Shown here piece by piece: positions 1-11,615 of a stretch of 64,000 bases of DNA. This DNA is from Bedellia somnulentella. Lineage: Eukaryota; Arthropoda; Insecta; Lepidoptera; Bedelliidae. A model generated the notes under the pieces. The model was not told the origin of the DNA. It was given only the letters and a program-made list of their open reading frames with translations, and ran no database searches. Position 1 is the stretch's first letter, and every line of letters starts with the position of its first letter. The DNA lies in NCBI GenBank assembly GCA_963576735.1, contig OY755172.1:434001-498000 (forward strand), given 5' to 3'. Position numbers and translations under genes: made by a program.

Positions 1-53
1 TTTGAATATAGTTAGATAATTTTATGTCGAAAGTTCGTCAGAAGAACTTACTT

Positions 54-470
54 ATACTCACGCCCATTATTCCCATTGGGGTAGGCAGAGACTATCGATC
101 GCCACTTAGTACGATCTTGACAAACCTCTCTTGCTTCCCTTACATTCATTATCCTTCTCATACATGCTCTTTTATTCTTCTCACTTCTGACCCCCGCCTT
201 TATAAGAACGTTTTCTATCTGGTCCAGAAATGTTTTACGAGGCCGTCCTCTACTAACATTCCCATCCACATTGGCTCTATATATCTCTTTCGCTACTTTA
301 TTTTCATCCATCCTCTCTATGTGCCCAAACCACCTCAACATTCCTTTTTCTATCTTGCATACTACGTCATCTTTCAAACCTACTCGTTCACGGATCACAG
401 TATTTCTCACTCTATCACACAGCCTTACATTACATATACTTCTGAAGAAGAAGACAATTATATTATATTA
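54..470 (-). mobile_element. LINE-A fragment, C-terminal end of reverse transcriptase ORF
   Basis: The minus-strand frame at 48-410 encodes the last ~120 residues of an APE-type LINE polyprotein, with the block GMLRWFGHIERMD followed by NVSRGRPRKTF. The same block ends the LINE-A copy at 56248-57256, so this is the same family. The copy starts around 470 and is therefore strongly 5'-truncated. Its 3' end near 54 reads, on the minus strand, CCTACCCCAATGGGAATAATGGGCGTGAGT, the family terminus seen again at 4.3, 11.6, 12.6 and 56.1 kb. The piece lacks the endonuclease and the RT active site and is not functional. Confidence 0.85.
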
Positions 471-474
471 CAAT

Positions 475-2262
475 GTGTGTTGATGAGAAGGTTAAAAATA
501 TTTAGGCCACGCCATCCGCCGTTAGAAACCTGCGATGATGTAGATTTTTGTCATCGTTACCGCCTATCGAAGGAAGCAATACTCTGCATTGTTACTGAAA
601 TTGGGAATAATCCTAAAATGCACACTCTCAGTTATTCTCGAATAAGTTTAATCAAATGTAGTTTCCTTACAAAATTATTTTATTTTTTAAAAGTATTTGA
701 AAGATAGGTATTTTGTATCCTGTATTCCAAATACCTTTTTACAAAATTTTATCTGTACCTGCAATACTCTTCTTTAAAGTTTCTTCATTTCATCTTGCAT
801 TTCAGATACTTTGTATATGATATCTTATACATCAGTGGTCATTGTTCATTGCACAGGCAACTAATTGACCAATTGTTAAGTTTGACTATAGTTAAAAAAG
901 ACATCAAAAATGGATTTACGATTTAACTACTGGTTAGTCATTTAACTATAGTTAATGTAACAAATGGTTATTTTTAACTACGGATCAAAAAACTGGCCCT
1001 TAGTCGCCTCTTACGACACCCGTGGGTAGAAAGGGGTAGTGACATTCTAAGCCGGCACTACACGATAAGGTGTAGCCAGAGCTTCAGAATTAGAAATCCC
1101 TCAGCCTCTTTTGGAAGTTTTAGTATTCTAGTACTCGTATCATTTAAAATTACCGTCCCATTACTGAGTTGGTAGGCACCTCATTAAAAATACTCTGAAT
1201 CTTTATGTTTGTCTCAAAATAGCAACCAAATCAGCGGAAATCTCTTCACAGTTCCCATTCCTCACAGTTCCTTACGTCGTTCCATAAAACCCAGTCTCTG
1301 CCAATAAATCAGATGAGAAATTACCCCGCTTCGACGTTTTCTTCAGCAAATGTATAAAAACGGGAATAAAGATAAATTTACATTGACCGGATTTCAGAAA
1401 TAGATAAGAAATGACTTATGGTTACTATAGAAAATATTTAAAAAAAAAAGGCCGATTTTGTCAGTATTTTATAAGAGGTCTTACCGAACTTTTAGAAATA
1501 ATTGGGCTAAAACAACGGTTTGAGTAAACAAATACTTAAAGATTACTGTTATTTTTGTAACAAAAATGATTTTGTGGATTGTTAGGCCCTTGCTATTGTG
1601 TTGGTACTTATTGTTTTATAACTTAATTTCCGATTGCGAGGATCTGATAAATATCTTAATGTAGTAATTACTTTAAATAAGATCATTACGTATGTGTTTG
1701 TCGGATAAAAAAATAAAATCTTATCTGTAATTAGCATTTGTCTGTGTTTTATAATTTGAAAAGGGGAGTCTGATGCACTATTGATAACTTTTTGTTTAAT
1801 TACATTTATTATTATTATTATATCAACCTTGTAAAATTATAGAGTAAAATTGTTTTAATTGATTTAATCATGTTTTTCCTATAGAATTTGTATTTCATGA
1901 GTTTGATTAAGGGCATAAGGACATCACTTGTCTCGTTTGTTTATAATGACACAAACAGGGAAATAATTAGACTCTGACGCGATTGACTACAGAAATGGAG
2001 AGTGTCATTCGACCACATTCGAAATAAAATCACATCCGCACAGATAAGTAAGTAAATGTAATAATATAGTATGTTTTAATATCTATATGGAAAATCATGA
2101 CTGTAAACTCAAAAGTTCACGCCGAATATCAACGAAAATTTATGGCTTATTAAAAGAACGAACTAAGTTTCGCCCTCACGAAGATTTGAATTAGCAATTC
2201 TCGTGTCTAGCTAGCATTCTCCTAAACCGCTGATGCATCATTCAATAATATTATTGTATATT
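475..2262. other. Mostly unassigned AT-rich DNA
   Basis: No convincing gene. It holds REP-A pieces at 1000-1125, a short A-run at 1440-1448 and a TTA microsatellite near 1806-1821. The rest shows no long ORF or recognisable repeat. Confidence 0.6.
1000..1125 (-). repeat. REP-A fragments (head piece then tail piece, minus strand)
   Basis: 1000-1062 is the reverse complement of the REP-A head (TAGTGCCGGCTTAGAATG ... GGCGACTAAGGG), and 1072-1125 is the reverse complement of its distal part (TGAGGGATTTCTAATTC ... GCTCTGGCTAC). Their order is swapped relative to full copies such as 16725-16970, so two truncated copies lie side by side or one was rearranged. Confidence 0.75.
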
Positions 2263-2718
2263 CTATCCCACCAAAAACATTTTAAATGTAAAAAATGTTA
2301 GCCAAGCAAATACAATACAAAAATTTATAATATGTTAACTAAAAGACTTCGCAGACAAAAGGATTGATATCTGAATGGTTGCCAAGCACTGCAGATAATC
2401 CTGAAATACAAAGTAGATACAAGTTAAATAAAAGTTTTGATTTAATTTTGCTCGTTTCCACATACGAGTTATCATGATATGATCAACTTATCTACTAGGT
2501 ACATTTTAATTTGATTTTGTGGTGAAAACTAGCCAAATTAAATCAAAACTTTTATTTAACTTGTATCTACTTTGTATTTCAGGATTATCTGCAGTGCTTG
2601 GCAACCATTCAGATATCAATCCTTTTGTCTGCGAAGTCTTTTAGTTAACATATTATAAATTTTTGTATTGTATTTGCTTGGCTAACATTTTTTACATTTA
2701 AAATGTTTTTGGTGGGAT
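2263..2718. repeat. Long inverted repeat (foldback) at the Helitron 3' end
   Basis: The left arm (about 2263-2460) and right arm (about 2522-2718) are near-perfect reverse complements for close to 200 bp, separated by a loop of about 60 bp. The outer ends read ATCCCACCAAAAACATT and AATGTTTTTGGTGGGAT. The arms differ by only a few bases near the loop. The same structure follows the helicase in copy 2. Confidence 0.9.
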
Positions 2719-3433
2719 ATCATTACTTTTTGTAAAGAAATAAGTTGGTATTTTTTTTTCTGCGTTTGATTTTATTTTTTGAACAATGATCTTCACCGTC
2801 TTAGATATTAGAAATATTTAGACGCATTGCCCATTCAGTATCTGTAACTTTTTTTACTCGTTTTCTGTTTATGTTTAAATGCGGCAAGTCAGGGCGGTAT
2901 ATTGTTCGAAGGCGATTATATTCTATTATGGAGCTTTCTTGTGCCTTAATTTGACTGGGATCGAGGTTAATGAGATGTACTCCGTCGAGTGTTTTAACTC
3001 TAGAGCGCAACATAAGCCTGTCCTCTGCTAAATATCGAAGAGCCTATGTCGAGAAGAGCGCTGTCTAGACTAAGTCCTTGTGATTTGTGAATAGTGATTG
3101 CATAAGCTATGCAAATTGGAAATAGTTCCCGGTGAACGAATGCATTATATCTGAAACTTTGTCTTTATACGTTCTAGCTCATATATTAAATGACTAAATT
3201 TTATTGTGATTTTACGTGCAGTATTATTTCTATCGACATCCCAATGAATTTTTTCTATCACTCCTATTGACCCATTTACTAGACCTTTACTCACATCAAT
3301 ATTTCTGCGTAACATTACCCGTGCACCTATTTTTATTGTAATAACATTTTCTAAACCAGCTTTTAATGATGAATCATCCTCGTTCTTTTTTAGAATTTCT
3401 TTCGCTCGCTTGTTTACAAACCGAGGACAGCCT
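2263..3433 (-). mobile_element. Helitron-like element, copy 1: 3' part of Rep/helicase plus 3' foldback
   Basis: The minus strand from about 3433 to 2747 encodes the C-terminal part of a PIF1-like helicase of the Helitron Rep/Hel type. The best-preserved tail (2801-3013) contains VKTLDGVHLINLDPSQIK and is nearly identical to copy 2 at 34482-35215, where the motif TIHKSQGLSLD and the block FSRGQACVALSR are intact. In copy 1 the frame is broken (small deletions around 3005 and 3145), so it is a pseudogene. Immediately 3' of the stop lies a long inverted repeat (2263-2718). At 3433 the helicase sequence is interrupted by SINE-B, and element sequence resumes at 3805-3932. Confidence 0.8.
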
Positions 3434-3438
3434 ATTTA

Positions 3439-3804
3439 AGCAACCGTGATAGCCCAGTGGGTAGAACACTCGGTTATCGTGCAAACGACTAGTGTTCAAA
3501 TCCTGGGTCGGGCCTACACCAATTTGTCTTTTCTAAAGACATATGTGTGGTTAATTTATCATGGTTGTTAACGGTGAGGGAAAACATCGTTAGGAAACCC
3601 ACATGGCTGAGTTGTACTTAGTCATGTGACAGTGTATTCGTACAAAACGGCGATAGGCCTGCCCCCTATCACGTGAGTACACTGTCCATGCAAAACGTGG
3701 GTACTCTGAACACCAGATGACAAAGTCACGTGATGTTCAAAAGTATTAGTACCTCTGCCAACCCCTTCGGGGATATTCGGCGTGAACGTTTATGTTATGT
3801 TATG
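3439..3804 (+). mobile_element. SINE-B, full-length tRNA-derived SINE
   Basis: The head looks like a tRNA gene with an internal RNA polymerase III promoter: A box TAGCCCAGTGGG (about 3450) and B box GTTCAAATCC (about 3495). The ~290 bp body recurs in the window, and the end reads CGTGAACGTTTATGTTATG. Related copies lie at 22283-22622 and 48107-48478, with truncated ones at 32534-32702 and 49652-49792. It sits inside Helitron copy 1. Compared with copy 2, about 265 bp of Helitron (the counterpart of 35200-35463) are missing here, so insertion was accompanied or followed by a deletion. Confidence 0.85.
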
Positions 3805-3932
3805 CTTACTATCTATCTACTATTTTAATCAAACAAATAAATGAATTTGGCAAAAGAAACAAACCAACAAACAACCCAATCTAAAAACAATCAGCAAGAA
3901 AAAAAGCAGAATTTACAACACCGTTACCAGCT
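3805..3932 (-). mobile_element. Helitron-like element, copy 1: 5'-proximal remainder
   Basis: This stretch matches 35464-35588 of copy 2 almost base for base, from CTTACTATCTATCTACTA to CACCGTTACCAG. Both copies diverge just after that point, so it may mark a shared end of the element. No coding sequence is recognised in it. Confidence 0.75.
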
Positions 3933-4075
3933 GTAAAGAGCTTATTCCATTACACTTTATCGTTGCTGAAATCGGAGGTCCTTCACAGTTACTGCCGCAG
4001 AAGGCCGCAGACGCTTGTTATTCCACTACACCGATTTCAGTTTCTGAATCATTCGCGAGCGCGCGATTTTTGCGG
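3932..4075 (+). repeat. MITE-like fragment related to 55611-55812
   Basis: It begins with GTAAAGAGCTTATTCCATTA and contains GTTACTGCCGCAG and GACGCTTGTTATTCCACTACAC, which also occur in the 55.6 kb copy. The right terminal inverted repeat is absent, so this copy is truncated. Confidence 0.65.
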
Positions 4076-4339
4076 GTGGTCGTACGAAATTGCTCCCGCC
4101 TTTTTTTTAAAACTCTCTTATGGACTATCAAACTCTCATTTAATAAACGACGACACATTGCGTCTATATATCTCTTTCGCTACTATACTTACATATATCC
4201 TATTCATGTACACAACCATTTCCCAAATATTTTTACGTCATATTTCACACAAAATATTAAATAAGCGGGAACTCCTATTTGACTTAAAAATAAAAGCATA
4301 TTTATTAAAAAGTTTGCCGGGGTCGTACGAAGTGGCGAT

Positions 4340-4930
4340 CGATAGTTTCAGCCTACCCCAATGTGAAATAATGACGTGAGTATTTGTATGTAATTAATCG
4401 TATCTGCCTAATCCAATGAGAGATAATGGCGTTAATTTATGTATGCATATATGTGATTAAACGTATTTGCTTACCCCAATGGAAAATAATGGCGTGAGTA
4501 TGCATGTATGTAATTATACGCCTGTGCCTACCCCCACGGGAAGTGATGGCGTGAGTATAAGTATGCATATTTGAAACAATACTTATCTGCCTACCCCTAA
4601 CGGAAATAATGGCGGGAGTTTAAGTATGTATGTATGTAATTAAAATTATCTGCTTACCACAAGCGGAAGTAAAAGCGTGAGTATATGTGCGTATGTATGT
4701 AATTAAACGTATCTGCCTACTCCGATGGGAAGTAATGGCGTGAGTATTTATAATATAATATAATTTGCATGTATGTGATAAAACGTATTTACCTACCCCA
4801 ATCGGAAATAATAGCGTGAATATATGTATGTATGTATGAATATAATTATACATATCTGCCTACCCCTATGAAATGGAACCCCTACCTACCTTACTACCCC
4901 TGGAATTAATGGCGTGAGCATATGTATATC
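4340..4930 (+). repeat. Minisatellite of ~55-76 bp units derived from the LINE-A 3' end
   Basis: The consensus unit is roughly TGCCTACCCCAATGGGAAATAATGGCGTGAGTATATGTATG followed by TAATTAAACGTATC, split here for length. Unit starts are near 4351, 4406, 4469, 4526, 4589, 4652, 4715, 4791 and 4858, with a partial unit at about 4895; 63 bp is the commonest spacing. Just upstream, 4312-4350 carries the LINE-A 3' flank (AAGTGGCGATCGATAGT), so the repeated unit is the terminal segment of that LINE in plus orientation. Confidence 0.85.
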
Positions 4931-5460
4931 TGCTATAAAACTTTTATTATCTTTTTTTTGTGTACGTAATTTGCAATCATAGGCATGTAAAATTTTGGCA
5001 TGTCCGCTCGCTGTGGCGGGCGCGAGGCGACTGCACAGATTACAATATAGATACTACGTATCAGATAGGAATCTTACTCTAGCGTTTTTGGTACAGTAGG
5101 CACGTTAGTTTAGAGTTTGACATGTTTTTACTTTTATTTTATATTGGCTTTACGGTACGTATCGAGACCTTTTGTGCCAATTTTTCTTTCATTGGTAAAC
5201 GTACGCGTACGTAGGCGGGAAATTTGAAATTATGTGGTTTGCTTGGGTAGGTGGCACGCACCCATATATACTGAAATCCCACAAACTATTCACTATTTGC
5301 CAAATGTCTATCATTTTGGTAAAAAGGGTCTCAATAAAAAAACAGCATATAATTTATTTCTTTTTATTCTTAAGTCTTTTTTTACATTTAGCTAACGCTT
5401 TAGCTTGCATATTCGGCAAATCCTTATGTGACAGTCTTAACAGATCCACTCCTCTCAAAA
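4931..5460. other. Unassigned DNA
   Basis: No coding sequence, RNA gene or known repeat recognised. It may hold 3'-flanking sequence of the P-like gene that ends at 5467. Confidence 0.5.
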
Positions 5461-5466
5461 TTCTAT

Positions 5467-7821
5467 TTATGATGTTACACCAGTTATCGCACCACGCATA
5501 ATATTTATGCCCTTACTATTTAAAAAATCCCACAGGCATATAAAACTTTTCAGGGTTGTTACAAAGTTTTTTTGTGAAGGCACCATTACTTCTTTTCCTT
5601 TGTCCAGGAACCTCATTTCTTCTAATGTCTTTATACTTTTTATCCAGAATTCTTGATGTTCAGACTTCTTCGTGACTGCCCGTCGTAGAGGTTTCCCCAT
5701 ATTTTTAATTCCAGCTGCAGCTCCGTTGCATGAGTCAAATAATTTGTCAAAGAAAGTGACAATATCAGCTGTGTTTTTTAAAGTTGGGCTGACGGGTTTT
5801 CCATCTGGGTAAAGGGCTGTAACAAAAAAACTGGAATTTAATACACCCACTACTGCTATAGTTCTCAAGCTATTGTACATATACTCTGTTTGTTCAATAG
5901 TACAATTTGTGATACATGATAGTATTTTGTCACTACTTATTCAGCTAAATTGCTCACGCCTTTTATCTCAAATTGGGGTAATCAGAGTGTTAAGATTTTA
6001 AGGAATCTCAACCATATATAGATGTTTCAAGGGGAACAGATGTTAAAACAAGTAGTCACTGGTAATTGGTTGCTAACCCGATCTCCAATTGAATACTAAT
6101 GGCTCTTAACTCCCTTGCATGGCTCTCACGACACCCAAGGGAAAAGATAGGGAATACTTAAAACGTGAAACACTAAGCATCACTGTTTGTTCATTATAAT
6201 AAAAAAAAAACATAAAATAACTTACGAAATAATGATGTGTAGGTTAGTGCACTTGCAACTGTAGAACTCAAAACCTTAGTACAATTCTTGACCTGAAATA
6301 TAAACACATCTAATCAGTTAGGCAGGAAAAATATAAACTGCAACTGTATATCAATCAGGTTTAAATAGCACTTCCATAACTATTTTACTAATCAGGGATC
6401 ATATGGAAACTAATTTATTACAAGTAAAAGTAATGATGTTGTAATGATGTTCTAATGATGATACTTAAGTTAAAAAATAATACAATTATAAACTTTTCAC
6501 TTTGTTTCCCTTTTATTAACCTTAACCTTTTATTATTTTAAATTAATTTTATTATTTTACTAACCTTCATTTTTTTTATTTTATCTGGTATCACGTAATC
6601 ATCATTTAGTTTTTTCAGCATGCGCATATCTGCAAGTTCGCGGTCCACCATATAAACATCCATAATGTCACTCCATTTCGAAATTTTTCCCTCGTGTTTA
6701 ATGTTTTTAGTTATAAAATTATTTCTAACACCCTTGATGAGGTGGGGTGGATCATAAAAAACATTAAGGCGGTTTTCTCCAATGATAATGGTATCATCTG
6801 TTATAAAACAAAAAGTTTTAAAACCTTGAATAATTTTAGTAAATTCCATTACACTATACATATAGAACTAAACGTACCATAATTGTTATACTCTCTTCTA
6901 GAGTCTTCTTTTAATTTATTAAGAGCCGACTGAAATGCTGACCCCTGGTCGGATACCAACGCTATTGGAACTAATCCTGTTTTTGCAACTTCAATGACTA
7001 CTTCTTTGAGTATATTCTTTAGAATATACGCCGAAGTCGAACCCTCACAGAAGTAGAAACAAATTGGCTGTTGCCCATTTGTCCACTACACCACGAGCCA
7101 TAAAAACTAACGCATGGTCAGCAAAATTGGTGGTTTTTTCATTTAGTTCCGCAAACCCTAGTAAACAATCTTTGTTTTTATTATATGTAACACCCAGTTC
7201 TAATGCTACTTCGTCAAATATAATGGAACAATACTTTTTTCGTTCCCTCCAGTATTGAACCTGCAAAATTAAAAAGTTTATTTAGTTTTCAGTAAGACCT
7301 TTATCACAATAATAATGATGATATAGACATAAAAAGACTATGATTTTGAGATAGGTTTAAGGATTATAAGATGTATCAGTAAAAAAGTTGAAATACCTCT
7401 TCTTTAATAGCATTAAATACAGATTTTTTTATTCCAGCCGTCATTTCAAAGTTTTCTATTAACTTTTTACGGGTTGACGGAAGGATAAAAATTCTTCTTA
7501 GAAACTTATAGCTTTTTGGGCTTTGTTTCATAATTGAAAGAGCCATCAATTTCTGGTCTTCAGTAAATCGGCGTCCTTTTCTTTGCTTGGTGCATTGAGA
7601 TATTTGCATCCATATAAAATTTCTTGTTAAAGGATTTAATTTTTTTGTTAAATTCTCAAAGCTGTCCATTTTTGAAAATTTAAGAGCTCTTTTAGCCTTC
7701 ACAGCATATCTCAACTGCCGTTTAGATTTTTTATATTCTATCTCTAAATCTTGTATAACTTGATACAGTCTTGTATCAGCTTTCATGTAACATATTTTTC
7801 TTGCAATCTGTTTACGTGCAA
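5467..7821 (-). CDS. P-element/THAP9-like transposase, catalytic exons E-I
   Basis: Five exons on the minus strand encode the transposase core of the P-element superfamily, nuclear cut-and-paste DNA transposases. Exons by plus coordinates: E 7821-7397, F 7260-6878, G 6797-6565, H 6292-6226, I 5885-5467 (stop). All have AG acceptors and GT donors and the phases join in frame (E|F phase 0, F|G phase 1, G|H phase 0, H|I phase 1). Motifs include IIFDEVALE and FADHALVFM in exon F, LVSDQG downstream in F, and FYDPPHLIKGVRNN in G. In exon F one extra base lies in the CCC run near 7074-7076, shifting the frame; the exon is 383 nt where 382 would fit. Exon I ends at GAITGVTS, shorter than usual for the family, so the C-terminus may be lost or lie in an unseen exon. 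Family assignment is by motif recognition. Confidence 0.75.
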
Positions 7822-8080
7822 CTGTAAAACACAAATGAAGCAATCTTAAGAATATTTTAAATTTATTAACACACTATGCTGTTTCCAAGAGAGTTGTAGG
7901 AGTTGAATAAAAAGACCTAATTATTTTGTGTCGTTTTCATCAAGCTTTGGCAGGCAGTATGCCTATGATAATGGTATTATTGTTGTATGAATAATTATGA
8001 AATACAGTAAACTAATTCTTATTATAAAAAATTAAGAGCACCAGTCATATAAGACAAGTGAAAACTAATTTATTACTAAC
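7822..8080 (-). other. Intron D-E of the P-like gene
   Basis: Short AT-rich intron bounded by ACAG|GTTAGT and TTTTACAG|TTGCACG on the minus strand. Nothing else seen. Confidence 0.6.
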
Positions 8081-8317
8081 CTGTAATTGGTTTCTTCATC
8101 TTCACATCAGTGGGTATGATTTGAGATGAAGAGGGCACAATTATATCTAAAAGGAAAAAAAACATAATTACCAAATTTTATGGGTAAAAACAAATGATTA
8201 CACCAGGTTTAAGTATAGTGTAACATGAAATACATGTAATTTTTGTGTGTGTGTGTGTGTGAATAATAGTTATAGTTAATATTTTAATACATATATATAG
8301 TTATAGTTTACACTTGT

Positions 8318-8360
<43 letters not shown>

Positions 8361-11300
8361 CGTCGGCTAGGTAGATCGGCGTAGATTCATGATTCCTCAA
8401 TCATGAATCAGACACAGAAATAAATAATCACAGCTTTAATCAACTTCGCCACTATTCACAAATTAACTAAGTACAAATTATATTGCGTTAACACCGATTA
8501 GAAACGTAGGACGGTTCCGAGCACAACCGATCCACTCTTTGTCCATCGTCAGAATGATCGTTGCCCGAACTCCATCAGAGGGCGCACGATTACCTCGTGA
8601 CCACACCCTTCCGCTTCTTACCACTTAGTCAACTGAGTCAAATCAGCAACTCTATTAGGTATTACCGACACGTAGTCAATTCAGTAACTGTATTAGGTGC
8701 CGCCGACATGTAGTCAAATGAGCAACCATATTAGGTGCCGCCGACACGGCCATCCTGACAAGACACACGTCCTCGTGTGTTACTCGGCATCTGAAACAAT
8801 ATCAGATGGCAATACCACTTGTCCAAAATACTGACTTCCTCAATGAGGATTGTTCAATTTCAAAACAAAAAATACTTTATTTATTACTTAAATGCTTTTC
8901 AGGAACTCACACACAAAAAGTTATTACAACAATCCTCACTAAAGAAAAGTCACTAATAAGTGTTCGCATTTATGGTTCATAGAGTGATCAAACAAACAGA
9001 TCATCCCAGTGATCAAACAGTCAGATCATCCCAGTGATCAAACAAACAGATCATCCCAGTGATCAAACAAACAGATCATCCCAGTGATCAAACAAACAGA
9101 TCATCCCAGTGATCAAACAAACAGATCATCCCAGTGATCAAACAGTCAGGTCATCCCAGTGACCTTAACTCATATCATTAACGGTCATCCCAGTGACAGC
9201 GAAAAATCAGAGTTGGTCATCCCAGTGACCCCAAAACACATCTTCAGCGGTCATCCCAGTGACCCCGAAACACATCTTTAGTGGTCATCCCAGTGACCCC
9301 AAAACACATCTTCAGCGGTCATCCCAGTGACCCCGAAACACATTTTTAGTGGTCATCCCAGTGACCCCAAAACACATCTTCAGCGGTCATCCCAGTGACC
9401 CCGAAACACATCTTTAGTGGTCATCCCAGTGACCCCAAAACACATCTTCAGCGGTCATCCCAGTGACCCTAAAGCCCCTACATTCATACTTGGTCATCTC
9501 AGTGACCACTACAATTTATCAAATGTCTTACAAAAGACAGATTATACCTACAATCAGAACTAAGAAAATTTATAAACTTAACTCAACTCATTCAATAAAG
9601 ATTCAGAACCCAACGGGTCAAACCTCTCTGGCTTTTTCTAAAACTATCATGTCATGGCTCTATTTGTACAGCCTATTGTAACTGTCCAAAGCCGTTAAAG
9701 TGTACCCATCTCCTTCTTAAACTTCTACTACTCCAAAGGAACCCTTACATAATGCGTTTAATTTTGTCTGAATTCGTTCTTCGTTTTTGCATTAATACAA
9801 AATCACCGACAGAAAACCTAGTGAATTTAGCCTTGTGCTTATCAAAACCCTCAATAGATTGATCGGTACTCGAAACGGGAATCAAATGAAATCCACTAGT
9901 ACAATCAAAGAATAAAAAGAAATTCGCGCCGTTTAATCACGCAATTAAATCTGATATGAAAGGTACAGAAAACTAATCGGGCACTGTATTACTATTTAGT
10001 TCGTGATAGTCTACGCACGCACATCATATTGGTACCATTACGTTTCTTTACTAATAACGCAGGGCTAGAAAAATGGGGAACCACTTCGCCTAATTATGTT
10101 AGCTTGTAAAAGTTCATTGACCTTAGCTCTTATCACCCGCCGTTCATCCGGCGTGAACGGATTTTCATCAACTCGTATAGTGGAAAAACCTACATTAAGA
10201 TAACTTTCTATTTTTAAAATACCTAGCATCTCGCTTTTTGCAGCGACACTAACATCGCATCAACTTGTGCTAAATTTATTTCAGACGCTATGATTACTTG
10301 AGAACTATATTCAACATTTAACTTTCGAGCGTGAAATTTGAGGTAGACATATTTACGGCAAAGCCTAGCGCTAAAATTTATCTACCTAACATTATGTTAC
10401 AACGCAGGTACATATCTGGCAAAACGTGGAGTAAAAACACAAATCTAAAATCACAGATCTTCACCTTACGCTATATTTGTACAGTGCTAAACGTACTACT
10501 CAAGCCTATTCCAGTTAATTAACAACATTGTTTTTGCGTTTCCACAAATCTTTAACGCTACGCTCTCTTTAACTAAGGAGAATTCGGCACCGGAATCATA
10601 ATGAAAAATAAACTGCTCACCAGAATGAGTCAGTGTACCTGAAGGTGGTTACACTGCAAAAGTCGACTCTGCTCGACGCGAGTACTGGTACCTGACTTGA
10701 CCTCCGGCGCTGGTGGCGCTCTTGCACCGGCTCGCAACGTGTCGCGTCGTTCCACAATTGAAACACACCAATAGCTTGATGAACTGGCTAGTAAAGAGTA
10801 TGACGTCGCAGTTTTCCCGCTCACTGGCTTAGACTAGAAGCGATGTTTAGGTCTTATCTTAGACCGACATATATCGGCTTTGTGTCCAACTTTTCCACAG
10901 CTGTAACACTGTGATAACCAATTGGATGCAGATCCTTTTAGCGCGCGGCTCATCGCCATGACGAGGCTTCCATCCTGCAGTGGATGGAACCGTATCTGTA
11001 CAGAATCCGTAGTTGCACATCAGGAGCTCGGAGTTGAATTCCGGTAGAGTAACTTTATCACTGGACACTGTAAGAGGTTTTAACGCTCCAATAAAGGCAT
11101 ATTTCGATTTTGCACTTCAAATAAACTTTTCCATTTATTGTCACTTTCTTTATATTACGATTCACGAAATCGGCGTTGGGGAGATCCCGCTTCTGATAAC
11201 GTCGGCTAGGTAGATCGGCGTAGATTCATGATTCCTCAATCATGAATCAGACACAGAAATAAATAATCACAGCTTTAATCAACTTCGCCACTATTCACAA

Positions 11301-11581
11301 ATTAACTAAGTACAAATTATATTGCGTTAACACCGATTAGAAACGTAGGACGGTTCCGAGCACAACCGATCCACTCTTTGTCCATCGTCAGAATGATCGT
11401 TGCCCGAACTCCATCAGAGGGCGCACGATTACCTCGTGACCACACCCTTCCGCTTCTTACCACTTAGTCAACTGAGTCAAATCAGCAACTCTATTAGGTA
11501 TTACCGACACGTAGTCAATTCAGTAACTGTATTAGGTGCCGCCGACATGTAGTCAAATGAGCAACCATATTAGGTGCCGCC

Positions 11582-11615
<34 letters not shown>

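Larger units (their letters stand above)
8357..11585 (-). mobile_element. Internally deleted Ty3/gypsy LTR retrotransposon
   Basis: Two 390-bp direct repeats (8357-8746 and 11196-11585) that look identical bound a 2.45-kb interior read on the minus strand. Remnants appear in the right order: two CCHC knuckles (C-Y-S-C-G-K-V-G-H near 10900-10850 and C-F-N-C-G-T-T-R-H near 10760-10715), a retropepsin DSGAEFSLV near 10590, the start of RT (VDENPFTPDERRVIRAKV ... near 10175) running into a stop, and an integrase tail (FSVGDFVLMQKRR near 9830). Most of RT, RNase H and integrase are missing, so the element is non-autonomous. Between the integrase tail and the 3' LTR lies the dyad array at 8975-9507. 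It occupies an intron of the P-like gene. Confidence 0.85.

Noticed and set aside
24..707. 227-codon plus-strand frame
   Set aside because: The first part is antisense to the LINE-A C-terminus and the remainder has no recognised motif or codon pattern.
4620..4853. 77-codon minus-strand frame
   Set aside because: It is a translation of the minisatellite units.
8975..9507. Possible CRISPR array
   Set aside because: Short dyad repeats lie inside a eukaryotic LTR element, spacers are near-identical, and unit length changes; this is a tandem repeat, not CRISPR.
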